DNA from: Paramuribaculum sp.
GTDB taxonomy: Bacteria; Bacteroidota; Bacteroidia; Bacteroidales; Muribaculaceae
Length of the DNA stretch: 18,534 nt
NCBI GenBank assembly: GCA_029058705.1
Contig: JAIDXA010000341.1
Coordinates: 1 to 18,534 of the forward strand
Direction: 5' to 3'
The first letter of the stretch is position 1. Each line of letters begins with the position of its first letter. The position numbers were made by a program, and so were the translations under genes. The notes beneath the pieces are model-generated. The model saw only the letters and a program-made list of their open reading frames with translations, did no database searches and was not told the origin of the DNA. Below are positions 6,343 through 13,154 of this stretch, in pieces.

Positions 6343-8004
6343 TCCGCCGAGAAATTCCCTCAGTAGAGACGTCGACGGCACATGTTCAACCGGAATCGAA
6401 CGGAAATAGCTGAGAAAACGGCGAAGCCGTGAAGCCTCGGCATATTCACGCTGATCGTGAGGCACATCACGCAAAAGAGCGTCGGCACGGTCCTTCATCA
6501 CACCCAGTTCAAACAAAAGTGCAGAGTTGAACATGACATCGGCATTTTCCTGATATGGGAAAATCCACCGGTTTTCGCCACGACGCACACTCGGCCAACG
6601 CCTTATGGTTTCGATTGGACTGACCTTACGGTATTTTGCATCGCGGATGATGCGGCGCAGCAGCCGGTTGTCGGTTGTCGGAATCCAGTTGTGGTCATCG
6701 ATCGAAATAGTTGTCAGCGCAGAAACATAGACACGAAATTTCATATGGTCGGGAACCGACATGGTCAGCTCGGGATTCAGTCCGTGGATTCCCTCGATCA
6801 GGAGAATATTGTCGGACGAAAGTTTCATCCGGGTGCCGCGATACTCGCGCATTCCGGTTGCGAAGTTATAATACGGAAGCTCGACTTCCTCGCCGGCAAT
6901 GAGTTTGTTGATATGATCATTGAACACGGGCAGGTCAAGAGCATAGAGGGATTCGTAATCGAAGTCTCCGTCTGAATCACGAGGCGTACGCTCGCGGTCG
7001 ACAAAATAATCGTCGAGCGAAATCATTTTCGGCTTCAACAGGTTTGTCATCAGCTGGATGGCCAGACGTTTGGTGAATGTCGTCTTGCCTGACGACGAAG
7101 GTCCGGCGATCATGACAACCCGCGCCCCTCCTTCGTGGAACCGCCGCGTTATTTCAGCTGCGATAGCCGCGATGCGATTGTTGTGAAGCGCTTCGGAGAC
7201 ATTTATAACATCCTGCGACTGGCCCTTCATCACTTTCCGGTTGAGTTCGCCCACAGTCGATATTTCCAGAATCCGGTTGAAGGAGACATAATCCATGAAT
7301 GCCTCGAACATCTTCGGCTGAGGCTCATAGGAAGCGGGTACGGAAACATCCCTGCCGGAGGGGCCGGCCAGAAGCAGACCGCCGTTAAGAAGCCTTATGC
7401 TGAACACCGAGACCTGCGATGTGTCAGACACAAGAGGCCCATAATAGCTGTCCGACAGCCCATCAAGCGTGTAATAGACCGTATAAAGTTCCTGAAGAGT
7501 CGAGAGAAGCATCACCTTATCGTCAAGCCCCTGACGGCGGAAAATATCGATGACCTCTTCTGTGCGTCGTTCAAAACGGACAAACGGCATGGCCGCCTTG
7601 CACAGCATACGCATGTGATCCCCGACACGTCTGACGGCATCGTCAGTCATGACAATAGTACCGTCGTTGCCGTCGATCCGACAAAAATAGCCGTTCGACA
7701 GCGAATGTTCAATCCGCAGACGGGCCCCGGGGAAAAGCGTATGGACCGCATGATAGAGCATCATGCAGAGCGAACGCACATACGTGCGGTTTCCGGCCGA
7801 GCTCTCCATTGGAAGAAATTCGACGGTTTTCGGAGAAAAAAGAGGAAAACCAAGCGCCTCGATCTTATTGTTGACAAGCGCGCACACTGGCGAAAAACCA
7901 AGTGGGTGATCCATCGAATCGAGAACCTCGACAAGAGTGGATCCACCATCGACTTCAACATATTGCTCCACATTGGCAATGTAGACCGGAATTTTCTTGT
8001 TCAT
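6325..8004 (-). CDS. Nucleoside (uridine-type) kinase with ThrRS-like N-terminal region
   Basis: A 559-aa cytoplasmic protein. The C-terminal half is a phosphoribulokinase/uridine kinase P-loop domain: Walker A GPSSSGKT (301-308), LDDYFVDRERTP (330-341) and the LLIEGIHGLN strand (401-410). It probably phosphorylates uridine/cytidine or a related nucleoside. The N-terminal half resembles the start of threonyl-tRNA synthetase: a TGS-like domain (residues 1-68, ending VEFLPMES) followed by an editing-domain-like stretch (LFPGARLRIEHSLSNGYF, about 90-107). This fusion is known in Bacteroidetes and other anaerobes, but its purpose is unclear. The ATG at 8004 is the first in frame, and an 80-bp gap separates it from the glycosyltransferase gene upstream. 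A weak promoter-like TTTG-N18-TATAATTC lies in that gap. Confidence 0.9.
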   Translation of the reverse strand: MNKKIPVYIANVEQYVEVDGGSTLVEVLDSMDHPLGFSPVCALVNNKIEALGFPLFSPKTVEFLPMESSAGNRTYVRSLCMMLYHAVHTLFPGARLRIEHSLSNGYFCRIDGNDGTIVMTDDAVRRVGDHMRMLCKAAMPFVRFERRTEEVIDIFRRQGLDDKVMLLSTLQELYTVYYTLDGLSDSYYGPLVSDTSQVSVFSIRLLNGGLLLAGPSGRDVSVPASYEPQPKMFEAFMDYVSFNRILEISTVGELNRKVMKGQSQDVINVSEALHNNRIAAIAAEITRRFHEGGARVVMIAGPSSSGKTTFTKRLAIQLMTNLLKPKMISLDDYFVDRERTPRDSDGDFDYESLYALDLPVFNDHINKLIAGEEVELPYYNFATGMREYRGTRMKLSSDNILLIEGIHGLNPELTMSVPDHMKFRVYVSALTTISIDDHNWIPTTDNRLLRRIIRDAKYRKVSPIETIRRWPSVRRGENRWIFPYQENADVMFNSALLFELGVMKDRADALLRDVPHDQREYAEASRLRRFLSYFRSIPVEHVPSTSLLREFLGGSSFRY

Positions 8005-8084
8005 AACGTGAGGAATTATAGAGGGTCGTGTTTATTAACAAATGTCTGCCTGCGCCTGCTTCATGAAAGCGGGCAGAACCGGCA

Positions 8085-8849
8085 TCAGGCTTTTGTTCTC
8101 CGGCGCAGGTTGCGCGCCGTGCGATATGCATGGGCGGTAGCCATCGACTGACGGCGGCTGATTGCAAATCCGACGGCTCCGTCAAGAATTCCTCCACGGT
8201 AAATATATTCACCCAGAAACCGCCTGACGCCCATCAGGGCCGGCAGCCACGAGGAAATAGGTTTTGGCGATGCGGCAATGCTGACAGCCCTTATCTCTGC
8301 CTGCGTCATGCACCGTGCAAGAAACTCAGCCGACGAAGAGCAGCGGTAGTGCAACAGATCGCCTTCTATAAGCTGCGGCTTGACATTTCCGTTGAGGATC
8401 ACCCGCTCTTCGACATCGTTCAGACTCCACGACGCGAAACGCTTGTCGAAGAGCCTGACCTGAAAGTCAGGATACCATCCACAATGCTTAACCGCATATC
8501 CGCAGAAAAAGTTCAACCGCGCCATCTTGTAGCCGCGATGGGCAAAGCCGTCACGCTTGAGCGCGATCAACGACTGGCGCAGAGCCGGCGAGAGCGCTTC
8601 GTCGGCATCGATTGCCAACACATGGGAATGAGATGTAAGCGAAGTCGCATATTGGCGCTGAGCCCCGAATCCGGCCATCGGGCGCTGGGTCACCCTGCAG
8701 CCATAACGCCTGCAGATCTCCACCGTTGAATCAGTAGAAAATGAATCGACAACAATTATTTCGTCGGCAACCCCGCGCAACGACTCCAGACACCCGACAA
8801 TAGAGGATGCCTCATTATAGGTCAGAATTGTGACAGAAAGATGCGCCAT
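8085..8849 (-). CDS. Glycosyltransferase family 2, WaaE/KdtX-like
   Basis: A 254-aa GT-A fold glycosyltransferase. It has the opening SVTILTYNEASSIVGCLESL, the nucleotide-binding VVDSFSTDST (Asp35), the metal-binding DxD in AIDADEALS (Asp81, Asp83), and the WYPDFQVRLF block (about 125-134) typical of the LPS-core glucosyltransferase WaaE/KdtX branch. No transmembrane segment is evident, so it would act at the cytoplasmic face of the inner membrane, adding a sugar to lipooligosaccharide or another surface glycan. The exact acceptor is unknown. Its likely promoter (9108-9115) is about 255 nt upstream, with a MITE-like element between. No other surface-glycan gene is adjacent apart from the broken acyltransferase beyond the kinase. 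Confidence 0.88.
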   Translation of the reverse strand: MAHLSVTILTYNEASSIVGCLESLRGVADEIIVVDSFSTDSTVEICRRYGCRVTQRPMAGFGAQRQYATSLTSHSHVLAIDADEALSPALRQSLIALKRDGFAHRGYKMARLNFFCGYAVKHCGWYPDFQVRLFDKRFASWSLNDVEERVILNGNVKPQLIEGDLLHYRCSSSAEFLARCMTQAEIRAVSIAASPKPISSWLPALMGVRRFLGEYIYRGGILDGAVGFAISRRQSMATAHAYRTARNLRRRTKA

Positions 8850-8901
8850 TGCTGTTTTTCAGTTAGAAACCGGGTCGACTCCCGCAACTCAGTTTGATTA
8901 A

Positions 8902-9095
8902 GGGTATGTTTACTTTTAACTCAGGTTAGCATAAAGATGGATTTCTGAGGTATTTCAGCGAGTTGAGAAAGGAGCAATTGCAACATTGCGACTGACGAAA
9001 CTTGGCTGAAAGAACCGGAAAGACTCTTTATGATGACCTGAAGATTTTCAAAAAGTGAATTTATTTCTTAATTCGTGGTAAATGTAAACATACTC
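8902..9095. mobile_element. MITE-like element (194 bp) with terminal inverted repeats
   Basis: The ends are inverted repeats: the left end reads GGGTATGTTTAC and the right end, in reverse complement, GAGTATGTTTAC. They match at 17 of the first 21 positions, including a perfect 10-bp core (8904-8913 and 9084-9093). Both ends are flanked by TAA (8899-8901 and 9096-9098), which could be a 3-bp target duplication. The interior has no intact gene, but one plus-strand frame from 8930 to 9058 is interrupted only by a single TGA and ends LYDDLKIFKK, perhaps the worn remnant of a transposase. I cannot assign an IS family. The element fills most of the 350-bp gap between the AlkD and glycosyltransferase genes. 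Confidence 0.55.
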
Positions 9096-9107
9096 TAAGT
9101 TCACACG

Positions 9108-9115
9108 CAAATATA
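9108..9115 (-). promoter_or_regulatory. -7 element for the glycosyltransferase gene
   Basis: On the minus strand TATATTTG matches TAnnTTTG exactly; a T-rich TTTC lies 18 nt upstream. It sits just outside the MITE-like element. Transcription would begin near 9103, giving a leader of about 255 nt that includes the element, or about 60 nt without it. Confidence 0.45.
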
Positions 9116-9174
9116 GCAACAAAAAACTGCTGTGAAAAACTTTTTGGACAGAAAATTTCGCCCGATTGGGAGAA

Positions 9175-9200
9175 TCGGCTGCAGAAACAGCTTCAGCCGA
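9175..9200 (-). terminator. Weak hairpin directly after the AlkD-like gene
   Basis: TCGGCTG and CAGCCGA form a perfect 7-bp stem around a 12-nt loop, starting at the base after the stop codon at 9201. No T-run follows, so its terminator function is uncertain. Confidence 0.3.
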
Positions 9201-9926
9201 CTATCGCCTGCGAGTTGCCGGCACAACCGAGAGATAACGCTTGCGTTCTTCCTCCGGAAGTTTTTCTATCGCATAGCGAAGCGCCGTCCGGGGCATCTTG
9301 TCAGCATGTCGGTCAAGAAAGTCCTTGAGAACCGCCAGATCGCGCTTTCCGACCTCACGGAGCATCCAGCCTGTCGCCTTATGGATAAGATCATGAGGAT
9401 GGCCGAGATATCGTTCAGCCAGACGAAGAGTCTCCTCGTAGCGGCCGCTGCGTATGATAGCCCACGTTGAAACAATGGCTATCCGTTGCCGCCAAATCGA
9501 GTCGCTCCGCGAAAGACCGTCAAGAAGATCCGCATCAGGATTGCCGACAAGCCACTCCCCGAGAATTTTCGGAGCGGAAAGATCGACCAGATCCCAGTTA
9601 TCGGCCGAATCGGCATGTCTGACATAAAACTCGACAATAGCGCGGCGTGCCGCCGGAGAGCGACGTGATTTCCGAAACTTCTCAACCAAGACAAGAAGCG
9701 CGCTCAGCCGGCACTCATGCCAAGGGCTCGACAACATCAGACGCACATCTTCAAACGAAGCGTCCGAGAATGTTTTCGAGACCGACCTCACCACCGGAAC
9801 TGTCAGCCCGAGAAAACGGTCGCCTTCACCATACTCACCGGGGCCGGTCCTGAAGAAACGCTGCAGACGCAACGCATATTCCCCGTCAGCACGATCAACG
9901 AGCGACGAATGCCATTTTTCCATCAT
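9201..9926 (-). CDS. DNA alkylation repair protein, AlkD-like DNA glycosylase
   Basis: A 241-aa all-helical (HEAT-like repeat) protein of the AlkC/AlkD superfamily, which excises bulky or cationic alkylated purines such as 3- and 7-methyl adducts. Using the ATG at 9926, the positions corresponding to the AlkD active site are all present: Trp111 and Asp115 in WDLVD, Arg148 in WRQRIA, and Trp187 in HKATGWMLREVGKRD. The frame is open a further 42 codons upstream, but a TAnnTTTG element at 9941-9948 and a purine-rich stretch place the start at one of the two adjacent ATGs (9926 or 9923). Family length is about 230-240 aa, which agrees. It appears to be transcribed alone, divergently from ybeY. 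Confidence 0.9.
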   Translation of the reverse strand: MMEKWHSSLVDRADGEYALRLQRFFRTGPGEYGEGDRFLGLTVPVVRSVSKTFSDASFEDVRLMLSSPWHECRLSALLVLVEKFRKSRRSPAARRAIVEFYVRHADSADNWDLVDLSAPKILGEWLVGNPDADLLDGLSRSDSIWRQRIAIVSTWAIIRSGRYEETLRLAERYLGHPHDLIHKATGWMLREVGKRDLAVLKDFLDRHADKMPRTALRYAIEKLPEEERKRYLSVVPATRRR

Positions 9927-9940
9927 CTTCTTTTTTCCTT

Positions 9941-9948
9941 CAAAATTA
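9941..9948 (-). promoter_or_regulatory. -7 element for the AlkD-like gene
   Basis: On the minus strand TAATTTTG matches TAnnTTTG exactly, with a TTTG 16 nt upstream (9968-9965), a shorter spacing than usual. The start codon at 9926 would have a leader of only about 10 nt, and AAGGAAAAAAGAAG just before it may serve as a ribosome site. Confidence 0.5.
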
Positions 9949-10043
9949 CATATTTTATCAAAAACAAATCCGCTCCAGAATAAAAAATTCCACACCCGTC
10001 TTCGGGCAGATTGTTTCTGTTTAATTCTCAGCGGGCAAAAAAC

Positions 10044-10120
10044 AACACACAAGTCTGACCATTAATTAATTATCCGCTTTTTTGTGTGTTTTAGTTTTTT
10101 ATCAGAAAAATCAACACACC
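10044..10120. repeat. Three copies of an AACACAC motif between divergent promoters
   Basis: AACACACAA (10044-10052), its exact reverse complement TTGTGTGTT (10082-10090), and a partial copy AACACACC (10113-10120) lie in the 250-bp gap between the AlkD-like gene and ybeY. Their spacing and orientation suggest either a protein-binding region or a long-looped hairpin. The sequence is AT-rich and low in complexity, so chance is possible. Confidence 0.3.
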
Positions 10121-10149
10121 TAACAACGGCCTATTATGAAAAAACTTTG

Positions 10150-10157
10150 TATCTTTG
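10150..10157 (+). promoter_or_regulatory. -7 element for the ybeY-mnmG-apt-uvrC run
   Basis: TATCTTTG matches TAnnTTTG exactly, 19 nt before the ybeY ATG. No TTTG is seen at the 19-nt upstream spacing. Confidence 0.55.
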
Positions 10158-10175
10158 TGAGTAATATCCCTAAAT

Positions 10176-10613
10176 ATGGAAAATTTGATCCAATGGACCT
10201 CGCAAGAGGTGGACTTTCCCGAAATCGACATCAAGCTTCTTGAGGAATGGCTCGGAGAAGTGGCAGCCTCCCATAACCGGATAATGGGGCCACTGACCTA
10301 TATATTCTGTTCCGACAACAAAATTCTTGAAGTCAACCGTCAGTTTCTAAACCACGATTATTTCACCGACATCATCACATTCGACAACACCCACGGCAAA
10401 AGAATAAGTGGCGACCTGTTTATATCGCTCGAAACCGTGGCATCCAATGCGGAACTCGTCGGAGCATCCTATGAAACAGAACTACACCGCGTAATCGCTC
10501 ACGGACTTCTGCACCTATGCGGAATAAACGACAAAGCCCCTGGCGAACGCGAGATAATGGAAAAACATGAAGATCAAGCCCTTACACTCCTCAATTCCAT
10601 TAAATCCCGTTAA
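10176..10613 (+). CDS. ybeY: Endoribonuclease / rRNA maturation factor YbeY
   Basis: A 145-aa zinc-dependent endoribonuclease of the UPF0054 family, involved in 16S rRNA 3'-end maturation and ribosome quality control. Seen: LEVNRQFLNHDYFTDIITFD (51-70) with the conserved TDIITF block, SGDLFIS (78-84), and the metal-binding helix HGLLHLCGINDK (109-120). His109 and His113 match the first two zinc ligands of the family. The third ligand, His in E. coli (GYDH), is Asp119 here; the ND(K) form is what I recall from other Bacteroidetes members. It is the first gene of a run with mnmG, 36 bp downstream. The start at 10176 follows a perfect -7 element by 19 nt. Confidence 0.93.
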   Translation: MENLIQWTSQEVDFPEIDIKLLEEWLGEVAASHNRIMGPLTYIFCSDNKILEVNRQFLNHDYFTDIITFDNTHGKRISGDLFISLETVASNAELVGASYETELHRVIAHGLLHLCGINDKAPGEREIMEKHEDQALTLLNSIKSR

Positions 10614-10649
10614 GGGAACTCATAAAAAAGAATTCACAAGCAACTGATT

Positions 10650-12530
10650 ATGAGATTTGAATATGATGTTATTGTGATCGGAGCCGGCCATGCCGGTTGC
10701 GAAGCCGCATCGGCAGCCGCCAGACTTGGCTCGTCCACACTCCTGATCACCATGGACATGAACAAAATAGCACAGATGAGCTGCAACCCTGCGGTCGGAG
10801 GCATAGCCAAAGGACAGATAGTGCGAGAAATCGACGCCCTCGGCGGCATGATGGGCATTGTCACAGACCGTTCAGCCATTCAATTCAGAATGCTGAACCG
10901 GTCAAAAGGTGCGGCAATGTGGAGTCCACGCGCACAAAGCGACCGAATGAAATTCAGCGCTGAGTGGCGGGAAATCCTTGAAAACACCCCCAACCTCCGG
11001 ATTTGGCAGGACTCCGTAAACTCGCTCGTCATAACCGACGGACAGATACAAGGCGTGAAGACAACTCTCGGAGTAGTTTTCTCCGCGAAAAGCGTTGTAT
11101 TGACGGCAGGAACATTCCTCAACGGACTTATGCATGTCGGAGAAGTGCAGACTCCCGGTGGACGCGTTTCCGAACCGGCATCAACAGGAATCACCGAGCA
11201 GCTGCGCGAACTCGGATTCGAAACCGACAGAATGAAAACAGGCACACCGGTCCGCATTGACGGCCGGTCCGTAGACTGGAGTCTGACAACCGAACAATAT
11301 GGCGACGACGACTTCCACAAATTCTCGTTTCTCCCCGAGGAAAAACGCAGGCTTCGTCAACGGCCATGCAACATAATCTACACAAACCCGGAGGCCCACA
11401 GAATACTTCGCGACAACCTCGACCGCTCGCCACTCTACAACGGGCAGATCCAGAGCATCGGGCCGCGCTATTGCCCCAGCATCGAAACGAAAATCGTCAC
11501 CTTTTCCGACAAACAGGAACATCAGCTCTTCCTCGAACCGGAAGGCGAGACAACACAGGAATACTATCTCAACGGGTTCTCGTCGTCACTCCCCCTCGAC
11601 GTCCAGATAGAAGCCCTGGAAACCATTCCGGCGCTGCGCAATGTCGCAATCTATCGTCCGGGCTACGCAATCGAATATGATTTCTTCGACCCGACCCAGC
11701 TGCGCCATTCACTCGAAACAAAACTCATCAGTGGCCTATACTTCGCAGGACAGGTCAACGGCACAACCGGCTATGAAGAAGCCGCCGGACAAGGGCTGAT
11801 CGCCGGCATCAACGCCCACCGCAAGGCAACAGGCCAGTCTCCGTTCACGCTCGGGCGCGACGAAGCCTATATCGGAGTCCTGATCGACGACCTCGTGACA
11901 AAGGGCGTCGACGAACCTTACCGCATGTTCACATCACGCGCCGAATATCGCATACTGCTCCGACAGGACGACGCCGACATGCGTCTCACCCCACTCGGAC
12001 GCGAAATCGGACTTGTTGACGAAAAACGCTTCAATCTGATGGAATCCAAAAAAAATCAGATTGAAAAACTCATCAATTTCGCAGCCACATATTCGGTACG
12101 CCCCGATGCGATCAACAGCTTTCTTGAATCAGCCGGAACAGCCCCGTTGCGACAGTCAGTCAAACTCGATCAGCTCATACTTCGACCTCAGCTGACAATT
12201 GCAAATCTCGCGACGAACCTACCCGAACTCGCCGAATTCATCAACAACGAAACCGAAATCGAACGACGCGAGGAAATCATCGAAGCAACAGAGATCAAAA
12301 TAAAATATCAAGGCTACATCGACCGCGAACGCACGATCGCCGACAAGCTCCATCGGCTCGAAGGAGTCAGACTGAACGGAAAAATCGATTATTCGACCGT
12401 CAGCTCCCTATCGACAGAAGCACGCCAGAAACTATCGAAAATCCAGCCCGAAACAATCGCCCAGGCATCGCGCATTCCCGGCATTTCGCCTGCCGACATC
12501 AACATCCTCCTCCTGCTGCTCGGCAGATGA
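10650..12530 (+). CDS. mnmG: tRNA uridine-5-carboxymethylaminomethyl modification enzyme MnmG (GidA)
   Basis: A 626-aa FAD- and NADH-dependent enzyme that, with MnmE, installs the cmnm5 group on U34 of tRNAs reading split codon boxes. Seen: the FAD dinucleotide fold VIVIGAGHAGCEAA (7-20), SCNPAVGGIAKGQ (44-56), the active-site Cys275 in GPRYCPSIE, GYAIEYDFFDP (338-348), and the second FAD block LYFAGQVNGTTGYEE (363-377). The C-terminal helical domain that binds MnmE and tRNA is complete. Length is normal (E. coli 629 aa). The ATG at 10650 is the first residue of the family alignment. It lies 36 bp after ybeY and is followed by a parS site 12 bp after its stop codon. Confidence 0.97.
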   Translation: MRFEYDVIVIGAGHAGCEAASAAARLGSSTLLITMDMNKIAQMSCNPAVGGIAKGQIVREIDALGGMMGIVTDRSAIQFRMLNRSKGAAMWSPRAQSDRMKFSAEWREILENTPNLRIWQDSVNSLVITDGQIQGVKTTLGVVFSAKSVVLTAGTFLNGLMHVGEVQTPGGRVSEPASTGITEQLRELGFETDRMKTGTPVRIDGRSVDWSLTTEQYGDDDFHKFSFLPEEKRRLRQRPCNIIYTNPEAHRILRDNLDRSPLYNGQIQSIGPRYCPSIETKIVTFSDKQEHQLFLEPEGETTQEYYLNGFSSSLPLDVQIEALETIPALRNVAIYRPGYAIEYDFFDPTQLRHSLETKLISGLYFAGQVNGTTGYEEAAGQGLIAGINAHRKATGQSPFTLGRDEAYIGVLIDDLVTKGVDEPYRMFTSRAEYRILLRQDDADMRLTPLGREIGLVDEKRFNLMESKKNQIEKLINFAATYSVRPDAINSFLESAGTAPLRQSVKLDQLILRPQLTIANLATNLPELAEFINNETEIERREEIIEATEIKIKYQGYIDRERTIADKLHRLEGVRLNGKIDYSTVSSLSTEARQKLSKIQPETIAQASRIPGISPADINILLLLLGR

Positions 12531-12541
12531 GAAAGCCAAAA

Positions 12542-12557
12542 TGTTCCACGTGGAACA
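12542..12557. other. parS chromosome-partition site
   Basis: TGTTCCACGTGGAACA is a perfect 16-bp palindrome fitting the parS consensus TGTTnCACGTGnAACA at every defined position. ParB/Spo0J binds such sites to organise and segregate the origin region. It sits in the 77-bp gap between mnmG and apt. It is the only full match seen in this window. A perfect match to 14 defined positions is very unlikely by chance in 18.5 kb. Confidence 0.85.
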
Positions 12558-12607
12558 AGAAAATCACCCATCAAAAAAACAAAAAAAACCATATAACCAA
12601 CAAAGAA

Positions 12608-13126
12608 ATGGAATACGTAAAATCTAAAATCCGCGACGTTCAGGACTTCCCGAAAAAAGGAATCCTCTTCTACGATCTGACAACCGCATTCAAAGATCCC
12701 CGCGCCCTGCAGACCATTGGCCGCGACCTCGCCGAACTCTACCGCGACAAAGGTGTGACCAAAGTTGTCGGAATCGAATCGCGCGGCTTCATCGGCGGAT
12801 CAATCCTCGCCTTTGAACTGGGTGCAGGATTCGTACCGGCACGAAAGCCCGGCAAACTCCCTGCCGACACTATCAGCTGCTCTTTCGACAAAGAATATGG
12901 CAAAGATGTCATCGAGCTCCATCGCGACGCCATATCGCCCGACGACATCGTAGTGATCCACGACGACGTACTCGCCACCGGAGGTACGATGGCTGCCGTC
13001 TATGAGCTTGTCAAGAGCATGAACCCCAAAAAAATCTACATCAACTTCATCATCGAGCTATCTTCGCTCAACGGCCGCGCACTTATGCCGGCTGATGCCG
13101 AAGTGACCTCGCTCCTGTCCTACTGA
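12608..13126 (+). CDS. apt: Adenine phosphoribosyltransferase
   Basis: A 172-aa purine salvage enzyme that converts adenine and PRPP to AMP in the cytoplasm. The type I phosphoribosyltransferase PRPP loop is clear in VVIHDDVLATGGTM (115-128), together with IRDVQDFPKKGILFYD (8-23), GIESRGF (55-61) and the flexible-loop region ARKPGKLP (78-85). Length is typical (170-180 aa). The open frame begins upstream at an ATG at 12527 overlapping the mnmG stop, but that would translate through parS and a poly-A-rich stretch with no family similarity, so I start at 12608. It follows mnmG and precedes uvrC by 28 bp, probably in the same transcript. Confidence 0.95.
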   Translation: MEYVKSKIRDVQDFPKKGILFYDLTTAFKDPRALQTIGRDLAELYRDKGVTKVVGIESRGFIGGSILAFELGAGFVPARKPGKLPADTISCSFDKEYGKDVIELHRDAISPDDIVVIHDDVLATGGTMAAVYELVKSMNPKKIYINFIIELSSLNGRALMPADAEVTSLLSY

Positions 13127-13154
13127 CACGACGGGAAACCCCTCTCCCCCAACT

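Noticed and set aside
7135..8151. Long plus-strand open frame (338 codons) antisense to the nucleoside kinase
   Set aside because: It starts at GTG, shows no recognisable domain, and lies opposite a complete kinase with clear motifs; the open frame is a by-product of codon usage.
9927..10052. 42-codon N-terminal extension of the AlkD-like protein
   Set aside because: It crosses an exact TAnnTTTG element and has no family similarity; with the ATG at 9926 the catalytic residues fall at the expected AlkD spacing and the length fits the family.
12541..12624. Short open frame beginning MFHVEQ across the parS site
   Set aside because: The first codons are simply the parS palindrome read as protein, followed by a Lys/Gln/Asn-rich tail from poly-A sequence and overlapping the apt start in another frame.
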